A DNA stretch of 64,000 nt from Atopobium sp. (GTDB lineage Bacteria > Actinomycetota > Coriobacteriia > Coriobacteriales > Atopobiaceae). Numbering within the stretch: position 1 is the first letter of the stretch; the number at the start of each line of letters is the position of its first letter. A model generated the notes under the pieces. The model saw nothing but the letters and a program-made list of their open reading frames with translations, did no database searches and was not told the DNA's origin. The stretch spans positions 1-64,000 of the forward strand of contig JABZHP010000001.1 in NCBI GenBank assembly GCA_015258785.1, in the 5' to 3' direction. Below, piece after piece: positions 25,328 through 34,139 of the stretch. Made by a program: the position numbers and the translations under genes.

Positions 25328-27337
25328 ATGAATTTCACCCTTGTTATCCTTGCTTGTTGCGCTGTTGCAGCAATTGGTTTGATCATTGTTTATCTCACCT
25401 TTGGTAGAAAAGACTCGCCGTTTACCTTTGATATTGGTGGCGGCGCTCCCAAGGCGTCTGGTGGTTCTGACGGCTCTGCCGAGAAGACCCTCTCGTCCAG
25501 ACTTATCGGATTTGCAATTGCTGTTGGCGGCATGTTTGCCGTGCTTATTGGTCGTCTTTGGACCATGCAGCTCTTATCGTCAGCTGACTATACCGAGCAA
25601 GCAGAGAGAAACCGTACGCGCACCGTTACTACTGCAGCTCCTCGTGGTCGTATTTTGGACAGAAATGGCGTAGAGATTGTTACTAACAGGCCAAGTCCAA
25701 CGGTAGTAGCTCGCGCAGACGTTGCAGAAGACTACATTAAGCTGCAGATTCTTGCTAACCTTTTGGGCATGCCTATGTTGGCGGTGCGCAGAAAAATCAT
25801 GGATACCTCTGATGGCGCCCAAGCGCTTCGCACGGTTTCTGTAGATGTTTCTAGGCGCGTAGTTGCCTACATTTACGCTCATGGCGCTTTGCTTGATGGC
25901 GTTTCAATTGAGGAGCGCACCCAGCGCGCCTATCCAAACGGTTCTCTTGCAGCTCATGTTGTTGGCTACACCGGAACCGTTACACAAGAGCAGCTTGAAA
26001 GCAGTAAAACTGCGGATGGTGGCTTTGTATATGCCCACGGCGATATCGTGGGACAAACGGGTGTTGAGTATCAGTACGAGTCCGCTCTTCAGGGTGTTCG
26101 TGGTGAGCAAACGGTGTATGTTGATGCTGCTGGTAATGTTTTATCTCACTCAACATCCATTGCTCCTCAGAGCGGCTCAGATGTTGTTTTGACCATTGAT
26201 GCAAACATTCAAAAAGCAGCAGAAGCATCCCTTGTCAGTGTTATCAACACAGTTAGATCACAAGATTACCAAGGTCGCAGTGCAAGTGTGGTGGCACTTG
26301 ATTGCACCAATGGTGAAGTTATTGCTATGGCAAGCTATCCAACGTATTCACCTTCAATGTTTGTTGGAGGTATTTCCAGTTCTGACTGGGATACGCTTTC
26401 TTCTGAAGAGGCAAACTATCCGCTGATGAATCGTGCCATTGCTGGACAGTATCCATCTGGATCTACCATCAAAGCACTTACTGCCTTTGCCGGACTCAAA
26501 TACGGCATTTGTGACGGAAATTCCAGCTGGTATTGCACGGGTTTCTGGACTGGTTTTGGCGAGCAGTACGGCATGCACTGTTGGCTTCTTTCTGGCCACG
26601 GCACGGTCAATCTTATTACCGGTATTACTAACTCTTGCGATATTGTTTTTTATGAGATTGGTAAGGGCTTCTTCTATAACAACGATCATCCAGAGGGCAT
26701 GCAAGAGACATTCCGTGCCTTTGGACTTGGTGCGCTTTCTGGTATTGACCTTCCAGAAGAGGCATCTGGCCGCGTTCCTGATGCAGAGTGGAAGTGGAAC
26801 TACTTTACCAGCTCGCCTGATGATGCTCGTAAGTGGCAGGGTGGCGATAACTGTAACCTTGCTATTGGTCAGGGCGATCTTTTGGTAACCTGCCTTCAGA
26901 TGGCAAATGCGTATTGTGGTATTGCAAACCGAGGTCCAATTTACAAACCACATGTTTTGAAGAGCATTAACGCCAGAAATGGCAATGGCTCTGTTATTGA
27001 GTACAAAAACGAGGTCATTCTGTCGCCAGAAGAAAAAGATGAGCACCGAGACATTGTTGCTCGCGGTCTGTATGGCGTTGTCTACGAGGAATCCGCTTCT
27101 CAGACTATCCACTGGACCAATCTTGATGTCACGGTTAATGGCAAGACGGGTACTGCTGAGCAGCAGTCTATTGGCGAGCCCGTTGGTTGGTTTGTTGGCT
27201 ATGCACCTGCTGACAAGCCTCAGTATGTTGTTGCTGCAAATCTAGACTGCGCACCTTCTGGCGCAGGTTCTGGTATGTATATTGTTCGAGACGTCTTTGG
27301 TGCAATTTATAATCAGCCAGACAACGTTGGTAGGTAA
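25328..27337 (+). CDS. mrdA: Penicillin-binding protein 2 (elongation-specific transpeptidase)
   Basis: Class B PBP that crosslinks peptidoglycan during elongation. Two N-terminal hydrophobic segments (about 5-22 and 60-80) precede the dimerisation domain (RGRILDRNGVEIVTN near 112). The transpeptidase motifs are SGSTIK (SxxK, near 380), SCD in TNSCDIVFYE (SxN class position) and KTGT near 617. 669 residues is in the PBP2 range. The first hydrophobic stretch is extra compared with many PBP2s. It lies 9 bases after mreD and 15 before rodA. Confidence 0.93.
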   Translation: MNFTLVILACCAVAAIGLIIVYLTFGRKDSPFTFDIGGGAPKASGGSDGSAEKTLSSRLIGFAIAVGGMFAVLIGRLWTMQLLSSADYTEQAERNRTRTVTTAAPRGRILDRNGVEIVTNRPSPTVVARADVAEDYIKLQILANLLGMPMLAVRRKIMDTSDGAQALRTVSVDVSRRVVAYIYAHGALLDGVSIEERTQRAYPNGSLAAHVVGYTGTVTQEQLESSKTADGGFVYAHGDIVGQTGVEYQYESALQGVRGEQTVYVDAAGNVLSHSTSIAPQSGSDVVLTIDANIQKAAEASLVSVINTVRSQDYQGRSASVVALDCTNGEVIAMASYPTYSPSMFVGGISSSDWDTLSSEEANYPLMNRAIAGQYPSGSTIKALTAFAGLKYGICDGNSSWYCTGFWTGFGEQYGMHCWLLSGHGTVNLITGITNSCDIVFYEIGKGFFYNNDHPEGMQETFRAFGLGALSGIDLPEEASGRVPDAEWKWNYFTSSPDDARKWQGGDNCNLAIGQGDLLVTCLQMANAYCGIANRGPIYKPHVLKSINARNGNGSVIEYKNEVILSPEEKDEHRDIVARGLYGVVYEESASQTIHWTNLDVTVNGKTGTAEQQSIGEPVGWFVGYAPADKPQYVVAANLDCAPSGAGSGMYIVRDVFGAIYNQPDNVGR

Positions 27338-27352
27338 GGAGGCGAGAAACCC

Positions 27353-28579
27353 ATGGCACTTGATTCATCTGCAGTTACAAAACAGAGAATGAACTCACCT
27401 TTTAGGAGGCGTGGAGGTATTCCTTCAGGCGGCCTTGCCAAGAAAGAGAAGCTTACTGGTAAGAATATCTTGAGTAATCTCTATCTAGCACAGCTTGTTC
27501 CCGCGGCACTTCTCGTCCTCATCGGTATTGTGGTTATTTGGACCGCATCGATGAACATTGCCGAAGCCAGTTTTCCTAGGCACCTTCTGGGTATTGGCTT
27601 GGGCCTTGTTTTTGCCACACTCATGTGGCGCTATGACTACAGAGCACTTTCAAATATGACAAACGTGCTGCTTGTCGGCGTTGTTGTATTGATGATTTTG
27701 CCTAAGGTTCCAGGCTTTGGCGTCTCGGTTAAGGGTATGACTGGTTGGGTTAATATCCCGCTAGTTGGATTTAGATTTCAGCCGTCTGAGCTGGGAAAGA
27801 TTGTCACAATCTTCCTTATGGCATCGGTATGTGCTCAGTATAACGGTAAGGTTGAAACGCTCAGAGACTATGTAAAGCTTTGTGGAACATTGATGGTTCC
27901 ATTCGGCTCCATTATGCTTTTGCCTGATCTGGGAACTGGCCTGATTATTTTAGTTATCGGAGCCACCATCATTATTTGCTCTGGTGCAAAACGTTCTTGG
28001 ATTCTTGTGACCGTTCTTTTGCTCATTGCTGTTGTTGCACTTGTTGTTGTGACTTCTATGATTCCTGGTATTCCTCACATTCTTAAGGAGTACCAGATGA
28101 AGCGTCTTACCGTCTTCTTGGATCCTTCCGTTGATCCGTCGGGAGACGGCTATAACCTGCAACAGGCAAAGATTGCCGTAGGTTCTGGTGGCTTTATTGG
28201 AAAAGGACCAGGTAACGCTACACAGGCAAGTGGACGATTCTTACCAGAGGCACACACAGACTTTGTTTTTGCACTCTTCTCGGAAGAGTTTGGCTTCCTT
28301 GGTGCATTCATTATGCTTTCGCTCTTTGCGTGGATGATTTTTGCAACTATTCTGTTTGCAATGAAGACCGAGAATACCTTCTCTAAGCTGGTACTTGTTG
28401 GTTGTGCAGCCATGTGGTCGTTCCAGGTTTTACAGAATGTTGGCATGTGCATTGGTATCATGCCTATTACTGGTATTCCATTGCCTTTTATCAGCTTTGG
28501 ATCAACATCGATGATTGCCCAGCTCGTTTCTGTAGGAATCGTCCAGTCTGTTTACAGACATAGAACAAAGGCGGCATAA
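27353..28579 (+). CDS. rodA: SEDS-family glycosyltransferase RodA
   Basis: Polymerises lipid II into glycan strands for cell elongation together with PBP2. About ten transmembrane helices, with the SEDS segments FQPSELGK near 142, LPDLGTGLI near 182, and the C-terminal GIPLPFISFGSTSM. 408 residues with a basic N-terminal tail of about 45 residues. The short gap after PBP2 (27338-27352) holds the motif GGCGAGAAACCC at 27341, overlapping the ribosome binding region GGAGGCGAG. RodA rather than FtsW is preferred because of the mre-PBP2 context. Confidence 0.93.
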   Translation: MALDSSAVTKQRMNSPFRRRGGIPSGGLAKKEKLTGKNILSNLYLAQLVPAALLVLIGIVVIWTASMNIAEASFPRHLLGIGLGLVFATLMWRYDYRALSNMTNVLLVGVVVLMILPKVPGFGVSVKGMTGWVNIPLVGFRFQPSELGKIVTIFLMASVCAQYNGKVETLRDYVKLCGTLMVPFGSIMLLPDLGTGLIILVIGATIIICSGAKRSWILVTVLLLIAVVALVVVTSMIPGIPHILKEYQMKRLTVFLDPSVDPSGDGYNLQQAKIAVGSGGFIGKGPGNATQASGRFLPEAHTDFVFALFSEEFGFLGAFIMLSLFAWMIFATILFAMKTENTFSKLVLVGCAAMWSFQVLQNVGMCIGIMPITGIPLPFISFGSTSMIAQLVSVGIVQSVYRHRTKAA

Positions 28580-28582
28580 GCC

Positions 28583-29575
28583 ATGGCAAAAAGAAACAGC
28601 TTGGGCAAACTTGCTACCTCTGTATTACAAGAATTCCGCGGGTCGCTTTCATCTCTAGAGCCAACTTATACGCATATCTACGTTGATTCCCTTGCTTCTG
28701 AAGAGGTAATCCTGGCTGTACATTCGTATTTTATGCCAGAGAGAACAGATGCAACGGTGCGCGTCTCTAAACTTGCTGACGGTGTTTCGTTTGTTTCTGG
28801 AGGCATTGGTCGCACGGGAAAGAATGCTGCTATTCCTGATATTGCGGTGATTATTCCTACGCCAACATCACAGTACGAGGATGCCCTTACCATGTTGGTA
28901 AGTCATTCAATTCCTTGTGCGGTGGTTGTGGAGTCTGCGGTCGAAGCGCCAAAAATTGCTAATACGCTCTACAACACGGGGCTTATTAGCATTGTTGCAG
29001 GTACCACTGAAGAAGTGCTCTTTGATCGACTCTCTTCATGGATTGCAACGGCAACAGAAAAATCAGTCTCTTTTGCGGCAGCGTATCCTCTTTGTAGAAC
29101 TCAAGTGGTCAAACAGATAACAGCTGCTTGCGCTAAAGAAAATGCAGCTATTGGAGCTGTGGCGATTGTTCCTGGCTCTGATATGCCGCTGATGACAGCG
29201 CGCCAGATTAGGCTGGCACTTGATATTACCGCCGCCTATAACATCAATATGAGTGTTGAAACCATCGCCGAACTTCTCGGCGTTGTGGGTGCGGGCTTTG
29301 GATACCGTACGGTTGCACGCACGGTCGCAGGCACAGTTCCAGGGTTTGGCTGGGCGCTTAAGGCTGGCATGGGGTACGCAGGAACTCACACTACCGCCCG
29401 CGTCATTCACGCGTACGCTCGCAAAATTGCCGAGAAACGCGACGGGGTAGCAGCTGATTCTTCTACCAAAACCGGAGCTTCGAGTGCTTCTACAGACGCA
29501 AGCGCAACAGCAGATACAAATTCACAACCAAATACCGTGGAGATAGCAACCACACAGTCCCTCGCCAAAAGATAG
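28583..29575 (+). CDS. DUF697-like protein of unknown function
   Basis: A 330-residue protein. Residues about 205-275 match the hydrophobic Gly-rich pattern of DUF697 (YcjF-type) domains: AYNINMSVETIAELLGVVGAGFGYRT followed by VPGFGWALKAGMGYAGT. The N-terminal 200 residues resemble the Rossmann-like fold of a degenerate GTPase-associated region but have no P-loop. The last 45 residues are Ser/Thr/Ala-rich. It starts 3 bases after rodA, so it is probably in the elongation operon. Function unknown. Confidence 0.7.
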   Translation: MAKRNSLGKLATSVLQEFRGSLSSLEPTYTHIYVDSLASEEVILAVHSYFMPERTDATVRVSKLADGVSFVSGGIGRTGKNAAIPDIAVIIPTPTSQYEDALTMLVSHSIPCAVVVESAVEAPKIANTLYNTGLISIVAGTTEEVLFDRLSSWIATATEKSVSFAAAYPLCRTQVVKQITAACAKENAAIGAVAIVPGSDMPLMTARQIRLALDITAAYNINMSVETIAELLGVVGAGFGYRTVARTVAGTVPGFGWALKAGMGYAGTHTTARVIHAYARKIAEKRDGVAADSSTKTGASSASTDASATADTNSQPNTVEIATTQSLAKR

Positions 29576-29588
29576 AAAGTAGACTATC

Positions 29589-31454
29589 GTGCGTGTTAAA
29601 CGAGAAAATCTCTTCCATCTCATTGAGCCCATGCTTCCGCATGTCGAGAAACCCTCAAGATACTTAAATCACGAGTGGGGAGCAGTAGAGGAGCAAGAAG
29701 GTCCTTTTCACGTTTGTATGGTTTACGCTGACGTGTACGAGGTGGGTCAGCCTAATTTGGGCATTGCCATTCTCTATAACGCTTTGAATAAGGCGCCTCA
29801 TATTTCTTGTGAGCGCGCCTATCTGCCTTGGGTCGATATGGCAGCTTTGATGCGCAAGCGCAATGTTCCTCTGCTTTCGTTGGAGGGTGCTGCGCCTTTA
29901 GCATCTTTTGATGTAGTGGGCTTCACCCTTGCGCATGAAATGATTGCAACCAATATTATAGAAACGCTTGATTTAGCAGACATTCCATTGCTCGCTGAAG
30001 AACGTGATGAAGAGGACCCGCTTATTTTTGGTGGCGGTCCATCTGTTTGGAACTCAGAGCCCGTGGCCCCGCTCTTTGATGCAATTCTTTTAGGTGATGG
30101 CGAAGAAGCGCTGGTAGAGATGTGTGAGTGCGTAAGAACTTCCAAGCTTGAAGGAGTTTCTCGCCAAGACATTTTGCAGAGGTTGTCTGAGATTCAAGGT
30201 GTCTACGTGCCGTCGCTTTATCAGATTGTGCACGATAATACCTCAACACGCTGGGGATATGCGGTTCCTAAAGAGGGAAGTAGTGCACCAAGCGTGGTTT
30301 ATAAACGTTGCCTGTCAGACCTTTCGGTGACTGATCCTGTTGCGCAGCGCATTGTTCCGTATACCGAGATTGTTCAGGACAGGCTGGCTCTAGAGATTCA
30401 GCGTGGCTGTGCTCGTGGCTGCAGATTCTGTCAGGCTGGTATGACATATCGTCCTGTTCGCGAGCGTCCTGCTCAGCAGATTGTTAAAGCAGGCGAGGAA
30501 GGCCTTTTGAAGAGTGGCTACGATGAGGTTTCGCTCACGTCGCTCTCTACAACGGATCACTCTCAGTGCGGCTACATTCTGCGCCGTATGAACTCTGATT
30601 TGCGTAAACGCGGCGTGCGAATCTCCATTCCTTCCCAGCGTATGGACGCGTTTGGCGCGGAGATGGCAGACGCTGTTTCTACTTCAAGGCGTGGCGGACT
30701 GACGTTTGCTCCAGAAGCAGGTTCTCAGCGCATGCGTGATGTCATCAACAAAAATGTTACCGAGGATGATCTTGAATCGGCAGCTAGAAATGCGTTTGAA
30801 AACGGCTGGCGCCGCATGAAGCTCTACTTTATGATGGGCCTTCCAACAGAAACCGATGAAGACATTCAAGCCATTCCCGCAGTTGCAAAGCGTATTTTAG
30901 ATATCGGTCGAGAAATTGGCGGCAAGGGCGTTACGGTTTCTGCTTCTGTTGCCGTATTTGTGCCCAAGTCCTACACGCCATTCCAGTGGGTTGGCCAGAT
31001 TTCTCGTGAGGAAGCCCAGCGTAGACAGCAGTTGCTCTTGTCGTCAAATCACGATAGGGGACTCAAGATTGCCTATCATGATTCTGGAACGTCCCTGGTA
31101 GAAGGTGCGCTTTCAAAGATGGGCCGCGACGGTTTTGATTTGATTTACCGGGCTTGGAAAAATGGTTGTAAGTTTGATGCATGGACCAGCGAGTTTAATC
31201 TTGATGCTTGGAATGCGGCAGCAGAAAGTCTGGGTTTCTCGCTCTCTGATATTGCAACAGAAACCTTTGATATCCAGGCAAAACTTCCATGGGATCACAC
31301 GTCTCCTGGCGTCTCCAAGGGCTATTTACAGCGAGAATATCGTAAAGCGATGGACGAGGTTACCACACCAGACTGCACGTTTACCTCTTGTACGGGATGT
31401 GCGGTATGCCAGACCTTGAAGGTCGACAACGTGTTGATGGGGGTGCGCTCATGA
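29589..31454 (+). CDS. B12-binding domain / radical SAM protein (TIGR03960-like)
   Basis: A 621-residue enzyme with a cobalamin-binding-like N-terminal domain and a radical SAM core whose cluster motif is GCARGCRFCQAG near residue 275. A C-terminal cysteine-rich end (CTFTSCTGCAVCQTLK) may bind a second cluster. GTG 29589 is the likely start. Proteins of this family regularly precede a DUF2344 protein and rplU-rpmA, as here, and their substrate is unknown; a role in RNA or ribosome modification is a common guess. The stop overlaps the next start as ATGA. Confidence 0.82.
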   Translation: MRVKRENLFHLIEPMLPHVEKPSRYLNHEWGAVEEQEGPFHVCMVYADVYEVGQPNLGIAILYNALNKAPHISCERAYLPWVDMAALMRKRNVPLLSLEGAAPLASFDVVGFTLAHEMIATNIIETLDLADIPLLAEERDEEDPLIFGGGPSVWNSEPVAPLFDAILLGDGEEALVEMCECVRTSKLEGVSRQDILQRLSEIQGVYVPSLYQIVHDNTSTRWGYAVPKEGSSAPSVVYKRCLSDLSVTDPVAQRIVPYTEIVQDRLALEIQRGCARGCRFCQAGMTYRPVRERPAQQIVKAGEEGLLKSGYDEVSLTSLSTTDHSQCGYILRRMNSDLRKRGVRISIPSQRMDAFGAEMADAVSTSRRGGLTFAPEAGSQRMRDVINKNVTEDDLESAARNAFENGWRRMKLYFMMGLPTETDEDIQAIPAVAKRILDIGREIGGKGVTVSASVAVFVPKSYTPFQWVGQISREEAQRRQQLLLSSNHDRGLKIAYHDSGTSLVEGALSKMGRDGFDLIYRAWKNGCKFDAWTSEFNLDAWNAAAESLGFSLSDIATETFDIQAKLPWDHTSPGVSKGYLQREYRKAMDEVTTPDCTFTSCTGCAVCQTLKVDNVLMGVRS

Positions 31455-32272
31455 CGGATGTGCAGGCAGAGAGCGTAGCTCCTGAGGCGGCTGAGCCCAT
31501 GAAGAAGGACTGGCGTGCCGGTAGGCCACAGATTCAGCCAGAGATTATGACGGAGCGTGGAGCAGAGATTTTTAGGCTTCGCGTGGCTTACAAGAAAGAT
31601 GACCGCCTTGCGTTTCTAGGACACCTTGAACTTATTGGCACCATTGAGCGCTGTGTTCGTAGAGCCCAGCTGCCGTTTAGGGTAGGCAATGGCTTTGCAA
31701 AGCGCATGGGCGTTCAGTTCTCTCAGGCGCTTCCTGTTGGTGCTTCGTCTGAGGTGGAGTACTTTGACTTGAAGCTCACAGAATACGTGGACCCGGATGA
31801 AGCGTTAGAGAGGCTGTTGTCGGCTACGCCTCCCGCGCTTGCTCCGTTTGCTGCCAGCTACGTTGATCGGTCGCTGCCAGCGCTTGAAGCATGGTTGAAT
31901 GCCGCTCACTGGAGATGCGACATTTTGGGAGAAGGTCTTAGGTCAGATGCGCTGCGTTGGGGGTTTGAGGATCTTCTCGCCAAAAAAGAGCTGCCATACA
32001 TGCGCGGAGACAAGCAAAAAGTGGTCAATTTAGAGACAACGTTTGCGGGCTATAAGATTTCTGACAGCTCATCTGAAACGTGCATTTCATTTGAGCTTGA
32101 TACACTCCAAGATCCAAGAGCAGCGCTTAGACCTGCAGTTTTGATTTATGAGGCTCAAAGAATTGCAGCTCAAGCCGGAGTGGATGGCCTACAAGGCATT
32201 GACTCGTTGAAGGTGTGCCGAGTCTCACAGGCACACGTTTCAGAAAATGGACTCCTTGTGAAGCCTCTATAA
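31451..32272 (+). CDS. DUF2344 (TIGR03936-like) protein
   Basis: A 273-residue partner of the radical SAM protein. The conserved core begins with RLRVAYKKDDRLAFLGHLELI and continues with RRAQLPFRVGNGFAKRMGVQFSQALPVG, characteristic of the family. ATG 31451 overlaps the upstream stop (ATGA), so translation is coupled; an in-frame ATG at 31388 would lie deep inside the upstream gene. In many bacteria this domain is fused to the radical SAM protein. Function unknown. The motif TTCTCGCC occurs at 31974. Confidence 0.82.
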   Translation: MTDVQAESVAPEAAEPMKKDWRAGRPQIQPEIMTERGAEIFRLRVAYKKDDRLAFLGHLELIGTIERCVRRAQLPFRVGNGFAKRMGVQFSQALPVGASSEVEYFDLKLTEYVDPDEALERLLSATPPALAPFAASYVDRSLPALEAWLNAAHWRCDILGEGLRSDALRWGFEDLLAKKELPYMRGDKQKVVNLETTFAGYKISDSSSETCISFELDTLQDPRAALRPAVLIYEAQRIAAQAGVDGLQGIDSLKVCRVSQAHVSENGLLVKPL

Positions 32273-32286
32273 CATGTAGTTTTGTC

Positions 32287-32315
32287 TTGGAATTTTCTGA
32301 AATATGCAGTAGACT
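32287..32315 (+). promoter_or_regulatory. Promoter of rplU-rpmA
   Basis: TTGGAA (32287-32292), 17-bp spacer, TAGACT (32310-32315). The predicted start near 32322 gives a leader of about 145 bases. Confidence 0.55.
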
Positions 32316-32321
32316 ATTTCG

Positions 32322-32467
32322 AGTTGTGTTTCTCGCCGAGGGACATGGGACACCGACAGTTTCCCGCGGATGTCACAGGTCACGGCGGCGAAGATCTTTG
32401 CTCGGATCTTCAGAAATACAAAGATAGTATTAATCGTTGCAAGAATCAGCAATGAAGGGTTACACAC
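32322..32467 (+). promoter_or_regulatory. rplU leader: Structured rplU leader
   Basis: The leader contains a perfect 7-bp hairpin (GAAGATC 32390-32396 with GATCTTC 32405-32411), a possible imperfect helix between about 32342 and 32374, and a long-range TCGCCG/CGGCGA pairing whose left arm lies in the motif copy TTTCTCGCC at 32329-32337. L21 operons in several phyla carry autoregulatory leaders; whether this one binds L21 is inference. Confidence 0.4.
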
Positions 32468-32818
32468 ATGTACGCAATCGTAGCAACTGGTGGCAAGCAG
32501 TATAAGGTTGCCAAGGGCGACGTAATCAGCGTCGAGAAGCTTGATGCGCAGCCTGGCGATAAGGTAAAGCTTGATGTTCTTATGCTTAACGACGGCAAGA
32601 AGGTTGTTGCTGACGCTGCCACTCTTTCCTCTAAGAAGGTTACCTGTGAGGTTCTTGAGCAGTACAAGGACAAGAAGGTCCTCGTCTTCAAGTTCCACAA
32701 GCGTAAGCGCTATCACCGCGCCAATGGTCACCGTCAGAACCTTACTAAGCTGAAGGTTACCGCGCTCCCTACCGCTCGTAAGGCTGCTGCTAAGGCATCC
32801 GACGAGTCTGCAGAGTAA
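32468..32818 (+). CDS. rplU: 50S ribosomal protein L21
   Basis: Binds 23S rRNA in the large subunit. It opens with MYAIVATGGKQYKV and ends its core with FKFHKRKRYHRANGHRQ, both diagnostic. 116 residues, with an Ala/Lys/acidic C-terminal extension of about 14 residues. Followed 38 bases later by rpmA, the universal pairing. Codon use is strongly biased as expected for a ribosomal protein. Confidence 0.97.
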   Translation: MYAIVATGGKQYKVAKGDVISVEKLDAQPGDKVKLDVLMLNDGKKVVADAATLSSKKVTCEVLEQYKDKKVLVFKFHKRKRYHRANGHRQNLTKLKVTALPTARKAAAKASDESAE

Positions 32819-32856
32819 TTGGTCACTTCTGATATTGAGATAGGCAGGTAGCATTT

Positions 32857-33111
32857 ATGGCACACAAGAAAGGTCTCGGCTCTTCCCGCAATGGTCGCGA
32901 CTCACAAGCACAGCGCCTTGGCGTTAAGATTTACGGTGGTCAGGCAATCAAGGCTGGCCAGATTATCATCCGTCAGCGTGGTACTCACATCACTCCTGGC
33001 GTAAACGTTGGTCGCGGCAAGGATGACACTCTCTTTGCACTTTGCGATGGCGTTGTTGAGTTCAAGAAGGGTGCTAAGCACGTCGTTAACGTCGTTGCTG
33101 CTGAGGCATAA
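32857..33111 (+). CDS. rpmA: 50S ribosomal protein L27
   Basis: L27 contacts the peptidyl-transferase centre. It starts [16 protein letters not shown], the type without the cleaved N-terminal extension seen in Firmicutes. 84 residues. It ends the rplU operon with a strong terminator; obg, its usual next neighbour, is displaced 3.8 kb downstream by the ECF transporter cassette. Confidence 0.97.
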   Translation: MAHKKGLGSSRNGRDSQAQRLGVKIYGGQAIKAGQIIIRQRGTHITPGVNVGRGKDDTLFALCDGVVEFKKGAKHVVNVVAAEA

Positions 33112-33140
33112 GTTTTCTTGAACATTCGCAGTTCATTCAA

Positions 33141-33163
33141 GGGGTCCTTCGGGACCCCTTTTT
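33141..33163 (+). terminator. Rho-independent terminator of rplU-rpmA
   Basis: GGGGTCC (33141-33147), TTCG tetraloop, GGACCCC (33152-33158), then TTTTT. A near-copy of the window motif, TTTCTCGCG, follows within a few bases. Confidence 0.92.
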
Positions 33164-33231
33164 ATTTCTCGCGGTATTTTGCTCTTGCCGCGTACCGTTC
33201 ACAGTTTCTAATTTGTTTCTTAATGTATTTC

Positions 33232-33262
33232 TTGACACAATCAGGCTAAGTAATGGTATTCT
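33232..33262 (+). promoter_or_regulatory. Putative promoter of the Trp leader and ECF transporter
   Basis: TTGACA (from 33232) is a perfect -35 box. The best -10 is TATTCT after a long 19-bp spacer. It lies about 45 bases before the leader-peptide ATG, which is a suitable distance. ACCGTTCACAG, also found upstream of ppdK (on the other strand), lies at 33194-33204. Confidence 0.4.
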
Positions 33263-33302
33263 TCTTACATTGCAATTTACGCTTTTGGGAGGAGGACATA
33301 TC

Positions 33303-33365
33303 ATGCGCGCTACATGCACTCAGCAGTGGTGGTGGAACAACTTGTCTTTCTCCGGTCAGCGATGA
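33303..33365 (+). CDS. trpL: Tryptophan attenuator leader peptide
   Basis: A 20-residue leader peptide with three consecutive Trp codons (TGG at 33327-33335, context QQWWWNN). GGGAGGAGG stands just before ATG 33303, so it is well translated. Three adjacent Trp codons match the leader peptides of actinobacterial trp operons. The stop TGA (33363-33365) is followed by a terminator at 33391. Here the leader precedes a transporter rather than trp biosynthesis genes. Confidence 0.88.
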   Translation: MRATCTQQWWWNNLSFSGQR

Positions 33366-33418
33366 GTTGCTTCTGCATACGCATTTAGAGGCTCTCGGGT
33401 GACCGAGAGCTTTTTTTT
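33356..33418 (+). terminator. Trp attenuator: terminator with overlapping antiterminator
   Basis: The terminator is GCTCTCGG (33391-33398), loop GTGA, CCGAGAGC (33403-33410) and eight T. CGGTCA, which straddles the end of the leader peptide (about 33353-33358), can pair with TGACCG inside the terminator loop and stem (33400-33405), with weaker extension through GAG/CTC. A ribosome stalled on the Trp codons would leave that segment free and prevent termination; one that reaches the stop codon would cover it. Confidence 0.75.
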
Positions 33419-33510
33419 GTGCGTACGTTTCTTGCTAAATCCGGATGGCGAGAAACCCGTGTTGTTAAAAATTTGTTTGTACGTTTTAGTTTTGCGTTAA
33501 AGGAGTTTGT

Positions 33511-34104
33511 ATGTCTACAGAAAATCTCAATCAGGTCAACGCCGCAGACACAGAGACAGGATCTGCAGAGCAGGCACCACGTGTTGTTACTGTTTCAAAG
33601 TCTTCAGGTGTTTTGGATGTTACTTCTCTAGTTCTTGTCGCTGTTCTTATTGCCGCAGGTTTTATTCTTAACCTAACCGTTGGCAAGGCAATTAGTGCTA
33701 TTGGAATTGGTCCAGAGTTCATTATCGCGTCGTTCTGCCTGGCTATTCTTCTTTTGAAGCCAAACGCTGTTCAGAGCCTGGTTATTGGTCTTATCGCAGC
33801 TACTGTTATTCAGCTGACCACCTCTGTCCCTGGCGCTGATTTTGTTGCAGAGGGCGCGGCTTCACTTGTTATGTTTGCCTTCACAAGGTCCGCTCTTGCA
33901 GATAAGCCAGTAATGCCAGCAATTGGTTCTTTTGTAACCACTCTTATCTCTGGCCTCATTTTTGCTGCCATTGCTATTCCAGCCAAGGGTGCAACTATTG
34001 AGCTTTTCTACGTAATGCTTCCTGTCATCGTGGGAACTGCATTCTTTAATGCTATTGTTGTTCAGGTTCTTGCGGCTCCTCTTAAGAAGGTTTTGGGCCG
34101 ATAA
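33511..34104 (+). CDS. trpP: ECF transporter substrate-binding (S) component, predicted tryptophan-specific
   Basis: A 197-residue membrane protein with a polar N-terminal tail of about 35 residues and five or six hydrophobic helices. The segment GIGPEFIIASFCLAILLLKP followed by LVIGLIAATVIQLTTSVPG resembles the TrpP family pattern (predicted Trp uptake in Firmicutes). Specificity rests mainly on the WWW leader upstream. AAAGGAG precedes ATG 33511. It is followed by its own ATPase and T component, so the cassette is self-contained. Confidence 0.75.
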   Translation: MSTENLNQVNAADTETGSAEQAPRVVTVSKSSGVLDVTSLVLVAVLIAAGFILNLTVGKAISAIGIGPEFIIASFCLAILLLKPNAVQSLVIGLIAATVIQLTTSVPGADFVAEGAASLVMFAFTRSALADKPVMPAIGSFVTTLISGLIFAAIAIPAKGATIELFYVMLPVIVGTAFFNAIVVQVLAAPLKKVLGR

Positions 34105-34139
34105 GTTCTTAGATACGCACTTATTTTCTGGAGAACACT

